A stretch of DNA of 64,000 bases, taken from contig OENT01000097.1 of NCBI GenBank assembly GCA_900239685.1, positions 62,001 to 126,000 of the forward strand, written 5' to 3'. The notes beneath the pieces were generated by a model, which saw nothing but the letters and a program-made list of their open reading frames with translations, ran no database searches and was not told the origin of the DNA. Position numbers and translations under genes: made by a program. Positions within the stretch are counted from its first letter, which is position 1. Every line of letters begins with the position of its first letter. This document shows positions 22,742 through 33,303 of the stretch, in pieces. The stretch is from Rotaria macrura (Eukaryota > Rotifera > Eurotatoria > Philodinida > Philodinidae).

Positions 22742-25700
22742 TTGACGGAGTTTATCAAGTTCAAAAATGAATCACAAAATACATCAATTGTAAATTATAT
22801 GTTTCCAGAAGATTTTGATGAAAAAATAATAGTATTGAATGAAAAAACTACAGATTATGTTACGCAATTTCAAAAAAAATTCGAAAATGGATTAAACGAA
22901 ATCGATATTACATCTCTGAATGATACTTTAGATATAATGCAAAAGTGGGATTCGTTGTTCAAGAAAATGAGAAACATTATTCAAACATATCATTTCAAGG
23001 ATACTTCAGTAGATAGCATGATGACAGCTATCATGAACGTGAAAATTTATTTACCTATGCGAGAATCTGTATCCCAAAAGCTGCAAGAATTAAAAGATGA
23101 GATCATTTCTCAAAACCTTATCAATCAAGAGACACAACAATTTTCTAAACAGCGAGACGAATTTTATAGAAAACTCAGCGAAAAACTTATTGTTCTAGAA
23201 AGAGCTAAGATTCTTAGCAAACACAATCTAGTTATTGATATAAATGGAATCGAACAAGCATGTTTAAACTCAATAGAAACAAAGGTAGGGGAAATTTTTG
23301 CTCATGCTATAGGAATTTTGAAGCAATTTTCTAAAGACTCTAGATTGGCAACGGAGGAGTATGGTTCTTTAAATCTATCCTATTGTAACTTGCTATCGAT
23401 TCGGCAAGAAATGAAAGCACCATGCATAGAAATAAATGAAAAAGCTGAGAAAATCGAGGATACCATTCTTGACAAAATTCGCATGTGGGCAGATATAATT
23501 GAAAAGGAATCAGTCGTTCAAAATATTTCTACGAATTTGATCAACATGAAGCGTGTTTCAAATAATATTCCACCGCTTAAGATTAGAATAAATCAAAGAA
23601 TAGACGAAGTACTAACTCTTTATAAAAACAGAACCAAAGGTATTATGGCTTTTTCTAGATTAGGTACGATTTTAAATCAAGACGAGAGTGGTATAGGTCA
23701 ACGTATAATGGCCGAGCATCAGGCATTTCAAGGCTATTCATTGTCTTTGTTCAATGAAAAAACTCAAAGACACGGTATTGATTATGTACTCAAAAATTTA
23801 AGGGGAGAGTTTATTGATATAAATAAATTGAAAACGCGATATAATGAATTTGAAAACATCTATGCGGACTTAATCACGCAATACCTTAAAGTTAACATTG
23901 AACTAAGAAAGCTAATTGCGGCTACGAAACTAATTGCTGGTGATATTAAACAAACACCAGCCACCATCACATGGGACGCAATTGTAAGAGATAGAATTCC
24001 TAAGCTACTAGCACATGTTTTTGCTTTGTGGACACTTCAAAACGCAGGCAGCTATTTTGAAGCTGAAGGGACAGAAAATAAACACAGTTATCTTATTAAG
24101 CCACATGCAGCTCAAGTGGTTTCAATATTTCGTATGCTTGGTATTGGTGATCAAAAAGAAAGATTATTAAACAATTTAGTACAAATAGGAACCGGCGAGG
24201 GAAAATCTGTAACATTAGGAGCGGTAGCTGCAGTATTAGTACTCCTTGGCTTCGATGTACACTGTGCATGTTACAGTGAATATCTAAGTCAAAGAGATTA
24301 TCATGGATTTCTAGCGGTATTCGATGCATTAGGCATAGTTGACAATATTCGCTACGGTGTCTTTAATAAACTATGTGAAGATATAATTAATCAAGATGGT
24401 GAGATTCGTCAAAGAGTAATAGATCTTATATCAAAAGGTTCTAATAATGTTGCACAAAGTAGTCAGCGTATTGAACGAGCTAAAATATTACTGATCGATG
24501 AGGTTGATGTTTTCTTTAGTCAAGAATTTTATGGCAATGTGTATACGCCATCAGCTAGCTTGAGAGATCCGTCTATTACATCGCTAATCAATTATATTTG
24601 GACACAACGAAAATCGGAAGTAGCCATTAATAAAATAACAGCTACAGCTGAATATAAGGCTTGTTGTAATAAATTTCCGAATTGGAAGTCATTGATACGA
24701 GAAGCTGTAAATGACATCATTTATGATTTATACAACTTTGAACCCCATGATTATGTTGTAAAGGAGGATAAAATCGGATATAAAGAACAGGATAATATCA
24801 TATACAATGTGGTTTATGGCTATAAGACTTTATTCGCATATTATTTCGAACATGAAAAGGGTAAAATCACCAGCAAAAGCTTAGAAGAAAGAATAAGTAT
24901 ACATATTAAATGTGGTAGTTTTTCGTATGCTGAGATACCGTTGCAATTTAAATACATAATGGGTGTTACAGGAACGTTAGAAACTTTGAGCGATCCTGAA
25001 AAACAAATTATAAAAACCATATATAAGATTGAGAAAAATACATATGCGCCTTCAGTATTTGGTAAAAATAATCTTCTATTTCGAGAAAAAGACGATGTTA
25101 AAATTGAAAATAGTGATGATTATTTGAACGTTATTAGAAGAGAAATCGATGATCGATTAGTAGGAAGCAAACCATCAGAAAAACGTGCTATAATAGTGTT
25201 TTTTGAATCAAAACAAAAATTAAAAGAATTTTATGAGTCAAAAGCTTTAGAAACAATCAAACCATTAGTTGCCTATTTAACAGAAGAAGCTTCTTCAGAA
25301 GAAAAGGAAACAATAATTAAACGTGCTACTACGTCTGGCCAAATAACTCTATTTACCAGAGCTTTCGGCAGAGGAACAGATTTCATATGCTATGATCAGA
25401 GTGTTGCTACAAATGGTGGTACTCATGTCATTCAGACATTCCTTTCAGAAGAGTATTCAGAAGAAAAACAGATTAGAGGCAGAACGGCAAGACAAGGTGA
25501 TTATGGATCGTACAGTATGGTGCTATTTGATCGCGATTTAGAAAAATTCCTCATACAAAATGAAGATATTGAAGATGTTAAGAAAGGTAAAGGGATTTTA
25601 GTTCGTGTGGCAGGCAAGGAAGTGTTGAATAAAACCTATCAAACACCATATGAACTTCTTCATTTTAAGCGTACTGATTTATTCAAAACACAGCATGAAG

Positions 25701-26551
25701 CTAATACAAAATATATTCAAGAAGTGAAAGAAAAACACGATGCTACTGAAAAATTTCTACAAAGTCTAAATTCGGGAAATGATGATTTCGTCAATACATT
25801 TTTAGTAAAAGAGAATCGAGGACCAACTACTCGTTACAGTCAGTCTCGAACAGTCTGCTTGATGGATGCTACACTTTCAATGTCCCATCTTTTGCATAAA
25901 TGTAAAAAAACAGTGGAGACTATGTTTGAACGCACTAGTGAAATTCTTAGAGAGAATAACATAAGTGAGAATGCATTTCAAATTCAATTTGTTGTGTATC
26001 GAAACTATAATAGCAAGGAAGATAAGATTCTTCAAAGTTCTCCATGGGAAACGAAAGCAGATAATTTACGTGCATTCATGAAAACCATCGATGTTGAGGG
26101 AGGCTGGAGCAATGAAGCAATTGAAATTGGCTTATGGCATGCCAACAAAGAAGATGAGAGAGAAAAAGTAACACAAGTTATTTTAATTGGCGATGCACCT
26201 CCAAATACACAGGACGAAGTACGTACAAAACGAAACGAATCCGGGGAGGCTTATTGGACGACAACTAAATTTGCGCAGGCTACTTATTATGAGGATGAAT
26301 TAGCGAAGCTAATATCGAAACAAATTCCAGTACATGCGTTTTTTGTCGAAAATCGTGCACAAGCCGTTTTTAACGAAATTGCTAAGCAAACAGGGGGAAG
26401 GTGTGAGCTATTGGACATAAACTCCTATTTAGGCGAAAGTATCCTAACAGATTTAATGACAGAAGTTATTCTAAATAATGTTGGTGGAGATTTGAAAGGA
26501 ACCGCTCTTGTTGATGCATACAGAGAGAAATTTGGAAAGTCTTATACATAA
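22742..26551 (+). CDS. Giant multidomain protein, C-terminal half: SecA-type ATPase motor plus VWA domain
   Basis: A frame of about 1269 codons, open from 22721; the nominal start at 22742 is a TTG, so it has no ATG of its own near its beginning, which supports continuity with the upstream frame. Residues 1-410 are helical like the upstream region. Residues about 410-960 carry SecA motor motifs: Walker A-like TGEGKS (484-489), the YLSQRD block about 30 residues on, DEVD (586-589), GVTGT, GRGTDF, and a motif VI of GRTARQGD type. The preprotein-binding insertion is very reduced between DEVD and GVTGT. Residues about 1036-1250 form a von Willebrand A domain with MIDAS D1042-A-T-L-S. Eukaryotes normally have SecA only in plastids and this protein shows no transit peptide or SecYEG context, so export is unlikely; a self-driven motor or scaffold in immunity is only speculation. 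It is intronless in an intron-rich neighbourhood, suggesting a bacterial source. Confidence 0.85.
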   Translation: MTEFIKFKNESQNTSIVNYMFPEDFDEKIIVLNEKTTDYVTQFQKKFENGLNEIDITSLNDTLDIMQKWDSLFKKMRNIIQTYHFKDTSVDSMMTAIMNVKIYLPMRESVSQKLQELKDEIISQNLINQETQQFSKQRDEFYRKLSEKLIVLERAKILSKHNLVIDINGIEQACLNSIETKVGEIFAHAIGILKQFSKDSRLATEEYGSLNLSYCNLLSIRQEMKAPCIEINEKAEKIEDTILDKIRMWADIIEKESVVQNISTNLINMKRVSNNIPPLKIRINQRIDEVLTLYKNRTKGIMAFSRLGTILNQDESGIGQRIMAEHQAFQGYSLSLFNEKTQRHGIDYVLKNLRGEFIDINKLKTRYNEFENIYADLITQYLKVNIELRKLIAATKLIAGDIKQTPATITWDAIVRDRIPKLLAHVFALWTLQNAGSYFEAEGTENKHSYLIKPHAAQVVSIFRMLGIGDQKERLLNNLVQIGTGEGKSVTLGAVAAVLVLLGFDVHCACYSEYLSQRDYHGFLAVFDALGIVDNIRYGVFNKLCEDIINQDGEIRQRVIDLISKGSNNVAQSSQRIERAKILLIDEVDVFFSQEFYGNVYTPSASLRDPSITSLINYIWTQRKSEVAINKITATAEYKACCNKFPNWKSLIREAVNDIIYDLYNFEPHDYVVKEDKIGYKEQDNIIYNVVYGYKTLFAYYFEHEKGKITSKSLEERISIHIKCGSFSYAEIPLQFKYIMGVTGTLETLSDPEKQIIKTIYKIEKNTYAPSVFGKNNLLFREKDDVKIENSDDYLNVIRREIDDRLVGSKPSEKRAIIVFFESKQKLKEFYESKALETIKPLVAYLTEEASSEEKETIIKRATTSGQITLFTRAFGRGTDFICYDQSVATNGGTHVIQTFLSEEYSEEKQIRGRTARQGDYGSYSMVLFDRDLEKFLIQNEDIEDVKKGKGILVRVAGKEVLNKTYQTPYELLHFKRTDLFKTQHEANTKYIQEVKEKHDATEKFLQSLNSGNDDFVNTFLVKENRGPTTRYSQSRTVCLMDATLSMSHLLHKCKKTVETMFERTSEILRENNISENAFQIQFVVYRNYNSKEDKILQSSPWETKADNLRAFMKTIDVEGGWSNEAIEIGLWHANKEDEREKVTQVILIGDAPPNTQDEVRTKRNESGEAYWTTTKFAQATYYEDELAKLISKQIPVHAFFVENRAQAVFNEIAKQTGGRCELLDINSYLGESILTDLMTEVILNNVGGDLKGTALVDAYREKFGKSYT

Positions 26552-29500
26552 ATGGCTCTTCTTTTACGACAGCATATTTTCATACAACATTTTCGATTTC
26601 GACATTAAAATTTACTGTAGAAAAAGAGACTTCTCGAGAATATCTAATTTTATGTTATCCAAATGATAAAGCCAACAGATTTATTATCAGTAGATGGGAT
26701 GTATCGGCTTAGAACATGTAAGTTTAGAAGGGTAAAGCCAATGTATTTATTTGTTGTTTTGTTTTGTCTTATAGTTTCTCTTTTACTATCGCGTAAACTT
26801 CTTTTTTGCATTGTAATTGTCTCTTACTTAATATAAATATGTGCATTGTTTTTGTTTTATTCAATCGGTTATCTGTGCTTATTTCCTTTTTTTAAATATA
26901 AAATTACGTACTTCTGTGGCTTTTTTGCCAAATAATATGGATTTAATTAATGGTTTTACACCTACTCGCACCCAAATATATTTTATTTTAACCTGAAATT
27001 CAGAATAAACATTAGATTCCACATCTTCCGATGTTGAATTGTTAAAAGTTTTCCAGCAGATCTTGGACTTCGCTCCATGGGCTAAATGATCTATCGAACA
27101 TTCAAAGTCATTTTTGCCAAAAAATGTACGCCATTTTACTCAGAGTTTTATTTTTATTTCGAATACATGCTTTTGTTCGAGAAACAAATCGAATGACAAG
27201 ACGGCCTTGCGCTACTTATCGTTTATATACAACGGTTTCTAACTTCGATACATTTTCGTAACACACTCTGCGACCCGTACTGGTTTAGTAGGGCTTCAAT
27301 GTGCAATACTATGATTAATTACTCAAGAAAAGCATAATTGTGTCCACTCAGTTGCGATGCTATACATGTTTAAAATTCTTCGCATTTGAACTATTCAATC
27401 ACGATAAAATAACATTCGATAATTTAGGACTCTAAAAGATGAAATGTCTAACTATAACTGAAACCAGCGCCGTTCTGCGAGTAACCATTACAATTCTGAG
27501 CACATGCCATCAACTTCACAATTGCTGAATGCCAATCTTCATGAAACACTTTTTTCACATAGAAAACTCAAACTATTACAAAAAACAAAAACCATATAAA
27601 AGAAATGAGTCCAATCCGTAATCAGTCATAAGGTGACAAGATCATATATATATACCAAATTACTGTGGAGCAATATCACTTAACTTGGCAAAATGGTGGC
27701 AGCTGCGCCGTTTTTCTACCAATTTTAGCAACTGCTATAGATCAGCACCCAAATCCTTTTGTTTCACTCTTAAAATTTTCCCACGAAACTTTTGATCGAT
27801 TCAAAATGAGACTCATCCAACTCGAATAGTCTATCGACGTGGTTATTCTCTTGAAGCATATGTATTCCATCCCTATATCCACAACCCGAATTACGAAGAT
27901 ATATACGATCATAGTTCCTTAACGCTGTTTTGCTTATTGAGAAATTTTTCACTTAGACAATAAAATATCATTTGAAAAGCTTTTGTAATGTCGCTTATTT
28001 TTTCGCAGATGTGTCAGCCTCGAGTGCATTGCACTATTTTCGAAACAAACAGATTTGTTGTGGATCACTTGGTATCAAGTGAATTTTGACGAAATGAAAT
28101 ATTTCTAACAGTATTTGACATGTTCCATCTTTCAGATTTCCCCCATTTGATATTCTTCGCCAAATCTTGTACAATTAGTGTTCTGTTGTTCATAACGATA
28201 ATTTCAATTTTCGCTGAACTTTAATTTCGCCGACAATAAACTTGGAGTGCGACTGTGACTCGGTGTGGATCCGGCAGGATTGGAACCGTTACGGACCTAG
28301 CCTGTAACAATCAGATATTAAACTATGGGTAGTCAATATCAATATCATAATTAAAGGAAATTAGAGTGTTACATCGATATTATGAAGAAAAATACTTTAT
28401 TTTGTAATTCCAATGAAATTCTTATATTTTAACCGTGTCTCTTCGGCCATTATGAAATTGCGATGGTGAGGGTGTGGGTGTGTAGCAAGCTACCACGACC
28501 GGTTTCTTCCTTGCTTAAGGGACTCGTCAGATGGATGTGGGTGCGGTGTGGGTGTGGGTGGAGTGAGGTTGTGGAGTCTGTGTCTGGAAGGATTCGTAAT
28601 GGATCACCTGACGGCCATGTCCACACTCCACATCCACAACAGCCTTGATATGGAACTTCATTTGCAGATGTTTATATCCCTCTTGAAAGAAAAATGAATA
28701 TAATTGTTAGCAGCATCGTATGAAAGCATAACTAGCGATTAGAGAAATTTCGAAAAAACGAAGCCTACGATTCGTATCCGGTAACCATTTGTGTTAAATA
28801 TTTCATGATACAGACAAGTTTTTACTTCACGCGTAGAAATTCAGCTATAACAAATGGAAATATTTTGCAATAAGATTCACGGTTTGAATAAGAAAGCAGT
28901 ATTGAACAGTGTTGATGCGAAGTAATCTTCGCATGAGATCTTCTTTTACTGCAATATAAACAGCAAGTTTTTCTTATTATTCAAAATTTGAAAGTATCAT
29001 GTGTTATCGAGTCGTGAACCTTTACTATTGAACTACCTGAATAACTTCAATAGTTACAATCTATGTACAGATCTTTCGATATATCTCATAATATTGTTTC
29101 ATAGCTCAATCATAGTAATAATATCTTTTCTCTGTTACAATTGATATTACAGCGACTGTTTGACTTGTCCACGTAGCGGTCCACCTATTTCGGCAAAGTC
29201 AAAAAAAAATGCGAAACTCATGCTTCCATTATATAATATTTACGTTGCGAAAGGGATGATGTGAGACGTTGTCTGAATTATTCTTTCAGAGATGCTATCA
29301 ATTTATTCATATCGGAGAAACTTCAATTAACTTTCTGTAGAAATAAACGTTGATGAAAATATGCCGATTTTTAAAAGCGTTATTCCGTCTCAACAATTTG
29401 TTCTGTATGTGAGACGAATCTATCATATATTTTGAACTGTTTTTTTTCTATGTGTAGCTCGTCATTTCAGCTACAACTTTTGTGTAGAAACTTTCTCAAA

Positions 29501-30435
29501 CACACTCGTAGTTGAGCTAAATAGTTTAGTTCTTTATTCACTACTCGAACATGAAGTCTGTTGTTGGTTATTCCGTCATGGATATATTTATGAATGATAA
29601 AAAGGTAACAGAAAGACAAAATCTAGTGAAACTTTTATGTGTAGGGTAGCTCGACTTATATATGTTTTCAAAATATCAGCTCTATTCGACTTCAATCTGT
29701 TGAGATATTTCAGAGATAAAGTGAAAAAACGTCATTGCGTCATGATCTGACAGGTCGTGTTCATCTTCAACAAGCTACATTTTGTAGGATATATTTGCAG
29801 ATCTTTTCGTTACGTGTTGTAGATGAGGTAATGAATCTATTCAAGTATACGAAACATATTGCGTACAAAACCTTACAAAGAAGTGCATTGGCTTGCATAG
29901 TTGTGATGCGACAAAAAATCACAAGTTCAACTGAAAACAAACATACTTGGTTATTATTTTTCAATAGATATTTTTATGGCTTATGTTGAAAATTTCTAGT
30001 CATAAATCATCTCACTACGTATCGATATAGATTGGTACGTAGTTAATTATTCTCAATGATAATGATTCACCTCGAAAAAAATGAATAATACTAATGTAAT
30101 TCTGACTTTTTCTAAATGATCTTTAATTGATTTCTCATAGGCCGTATATGTCAGAGAATGATGGTTCAAAACAATATGTTAATGAAAAAAATAGTTTTCA
30201 TCATTCATATCTATCTAATTTTATAAATGATATTCTTGTTGATTGTTAAGTCATGATCACCAGAACAAAATTTTTGTAAAGAAAAAAGTGAATTTTCTAA
30301 AAATGTTTGATGTTTCAATTATGTTTTATATTTTGTTCTTTTAATTCTCTGGCTCATCAGTGGATGTAATAACACTCAAACACGATGAAATAATACAATA
30401 CAACAGAACAAACAAAAACGAGATAGTTCATTCTT
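26552..30435. other. Intergenic spacer between the giant gene and HSP90
   Basis: About 3.9 kb, mostly AT-rich. It should hold the 3' UTR of the giant gene on the left and that of HSP90 on the right. Apart from a G/T-rich patch near 28460-28650 I see no gene, RNA or element. Open frames at 27770-27952 (minus) and 29735-29989 (plus) are short and featureless. Confidence 0.4.
28460..28650. repeat. G/T-rich patch with short TGTGGG (bdelloid telomere-type) units
   Basis: TGTGGG occurs at 28473-28478, 28536-28541, 28547-28552 and 28553-28558, with GGTG-rich sequence between, in an otherwise AT-rich spacer. Near 28605-28635 the strand bias reverses (CCACACTCCACATCCACAAC). TGTGGG is the reported telomeric repeat of bdelloid rotifers. 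The run is too short and imperfect to be a telomere; it could be an interstitial remnant or simply low-complexity sequence. Confidence 0.35.
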
Positions 30436-33185
30436 TTAATCAACTTCTTCCATTCGTGATGCTTCTGCGGAAACAGCAGCTGCATTATCTCCACTGGTTT
30501 CAAGGGGTGGCATATCTGAATTTGAATCTCCAGTGGCCGTTTGACTTTCTTCCGTAGCATCTTCTTCATCAATACCTAAGCCAAGTTTGATCATACGGAA
30601 AATACGATCAGCATGTTGTTGTGGTAATTCAAGAGTAAAACCACTGGACAAAAGTGATGTTTCGTATAACAAGGTGACTAAATCTTTAACAGATTTATCA
30701 TTTTTATCTTGATCAACTTTAGCCTTGAGTGTTTTGATGATTGAATGATCAGGATTAATTTCAAGATGTTTCTTAGCAGCCATATAACCCATGGTAGATG
30801 TATCACGTAAAGCTTGAGCTTTCATGATACGTTCCATGGTAGCTGACCAACCATATTGTGATGTAACTATAGAAGAAAACGATTAATACATAGAAATTAG
30901 AAATTTCTTTGTTCAAACTTACCAATACAACATGGTGATGAGACAAGTCGGTTGCTGACAAGAACTTTTTCGACTTTCTTATCTAATATATCTTTCATTA
31001 CTTTGCATAATGTTTCATATTTTTCTTTATCTTCTTCTCGTCTAGCAAGTAGAAAAATCAATAAATTATTTTTTTTTGAAAAATAGTAGACCGAAGAGAA
31101 ATATGATGTTTCTTACTTCTTCTTTTCATCTTCATCTTCAGGTAATTCTAAACCTTCTTTTGTAACTGAGACAAGTTTCTTGCCTTCGAATTCTTTCAAT
31201 TGTTGTACACAATATTCATCGATAGGTTCTGTCATATAAATAATTTCAAAACCACGTTTACGTACACGTTCAACAAATGATGATTGATCGACAATTTGTC
31301 GTGATTCACCAGTGATATAGTAAATATCTTTTTGATTTTCTTTCATACGTGATATATAATCTTTCAATGATGTGACTTCATCACCTGATGTTGATGAGTG
31401 ATAACGTAAGAAACCGGCAAGTTTAGCACGGTTCGTTGTATCTTCATGAATACCAAGTTTAAGATTACGTGAAAATTGTTCATAAAATTTCTTAAATGAT
31501 TCTTTGTCTTCACTTATTTCTTCGATTAATTCAACGCATTTCTTGACTAAATTCTTACGAATAACTTTGAGAATTTTATTTTGTTGTAACATTTCACGTG
31601 AGATGTTCAATGGTAAATCTTCTGAATCAACAACACCTTTGATGAAGTTCAAATATTCTGGCATTAAATCTTCGCAATTTTCCATAATGAATACACGACG
31701 TACATATAATTTAATGGAATTCTTCGTTTTACGATTTTCAAATAAATCAAATGCTGCACGTTTTGGTATAAACAATAAAGCACGAAATTCTAGTTGACCT
31801 TCAACACTGAAGTGTTTCACAGCTAAATGATCTTCCCAATCATTGGTTAATTGTTTATAAAATTCAGCATATTCTTCAGTTGATATATCTTCCGGATTTC
31901 GTGTCCATATTGGTTTTTGTTTATTGAGTTCTTCTTCATCGGTATATTTTTCTTTGATTTTCTTCTTTCTACAAAAGTAAATATTGAAATTTCAAAATTG
32001 AATATCTATGTTTTTTTTTCACGAACAACATACTTCTTTTTATCAGCATCTTTTTTCTTGTCATCATCTTCATCTTCATCAAGTTCTTCAACTTTCTAGA
32101 AAATATTGATAATTTCAAGAAGCTGTTAAAATTATAGCAGCATGAAACACGATGTAATTACTGTTTAGGAATCAGACGATGATTATTTCAACATCTGTTA
32201 ACTTCATGTTGTGTTGACATGAAGAAATATATAACAGAAAGACTTTCTTTGATTCTGTTATGTCATGGTCTCTAACGTCTCTCATTAAATTTTCTATTCC
32301 AATAAATCAGAACAGCTTTTACATCGTATTTCAAAAAAGAAACATGGGGAAATGCAACTATGCAACGTACCGTTTCATCTTTCTTGGTTTCATCTTCTTC
32401 CTTCTTTTCGGTTTTTTTCTCTTCTTCATCTTCATCATCTGAAATTTCCTTTTCACGTTCTTTTTGTACAAGTAATTTAATTGGATAACCAATAAATTGC
32501 GAATGTTTCTTGATAACTTCTTTAATACGTTTTTCTTCAAAATATTCAGTTTGATCTTCTTTAAGATACATAACAATCTTTGTACCACGACCGATTGGTT
32601 CACCAGTTGTGTCACGTTTGATGGTAAATGAACCACCAGCACTTGATTCCCAAAGATATTGTTCATCATCATTATGTTTTGATGTAACTGAAACACGATC
32701 GGCAACTAGATAGGATGAGTAGAAACCAACACCGAATTGACCAATCATGCTAATATCGGCGCCAGCTTGAAGTGCTTCCATGAAAGCGCGAGTACCTGAT
32801 CGAGCAATTGTGCCCAAGTTATTAACAAGATCAGCCTAGAACGAATGATAAACGATTCGTGTTATTCATCAGTCGGTAACTAATCGATTAGATCACGTAC
32901 TTTTGTCATACCAATACCGGTATCTATGATAGTCAATGTGTTACTAGCTTTGTCTGGAATAATTTTGATGAATAAATCTTTTCCAGTATCAAGTTTTGTT
33001 GAATCAGTAAGTGATTCATATCGAATCTTATCCAAAGCATCAGACGAATTTGAAATGAGTTCACGTAAGAAAATTTCCTTATTTGAATAAAATGTGTTAA
33101 TGATCAATGACATTAATTGTGCAATTTCAGCTTGAAATGCAAATGTTTCAACATCCCCACTTTCTTGTTCCATTTTGTCAGACAT
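30436..33185 (-). CDS. HSP90: Cytosolic heat shock protein HSP90
   Basis: Six exons: 32901-33185, 32371-32835, 32034-32095, 31117-31968, 30923-31041, 30436-30866. All five introns (57-275 bp) have GT/AG ends and phases that join cleanly, giving 737 residues, close to animal HSP90 alpha/beta (724-732). The N-terminal GHKL ATPase domain shows [23 protein letters not shown] and [16 protein letters not shown] charged linker rich in Asp/Glu/Lys spans the end of exon 2 and exon 3. The middle domain carries [17 protein letters not shown] and NLGLG-type blocks, and the C-terminal domain has SNRLV-SPCCIV. The last five residues, MEEVD, bind TPR co-chaperones and mark the cytosolic form, as opposed to ER GRP94 or mitochondrial TRAP1. 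Function: ATP-dependent folding and maturation of kinases, receptors and other clients. A TATA-like box lies about 110 bp upstream. I could not see a clean heat-shock element in the first 250 bp. Confidence 0.97.
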
Positions 33186-33292
33186 TTTTATATTGTTTCG
33201 ATGATATCGATGAACAAAGATGTGAACGCGGTTACGTTACTACGAGTGTCGACGAGAGAGAAATGCAAGTTTAGTTGTAAAACGCACCACAA

Positions 33293-33303
33293 TTTATATA
33301 TAC
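33293..33303 (-). promoter_or_regulatory. TATA-like box upstream of HSP90
   Basis: On the minus strand the sequence reads GTATATATAAA, about 110 bp upstream of the HSP90 start codon and followed by a pyrimidine- and A-rich leader. The position fits a core promoter with transcription starting near 33265. No transcript evidence is available, and AT-rich sequence makes such boxes common by chance. Confidence 0.3.

Noticed and set aside
22731..22750. A tiny intron between the two halves of the giant gene
   Set aside because: The only GT...AG possibility there is about 20 bp, far shorter than the 47-bp minimum seen elsewhere in the window; a one-base indel is simpler.
27770..27952. 60-codon minus-strand frame in the spacer after the giant gene
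   Set aside because: Too short, with no recognisable domain and no flanking exon.
28240..28330. Possible tRNA-like segment (GGATCCGGCAGGATTGGAAC)
   Set aside because: No consistent cloverleaf could be drawn and the A- and B-box spacing is wrong.
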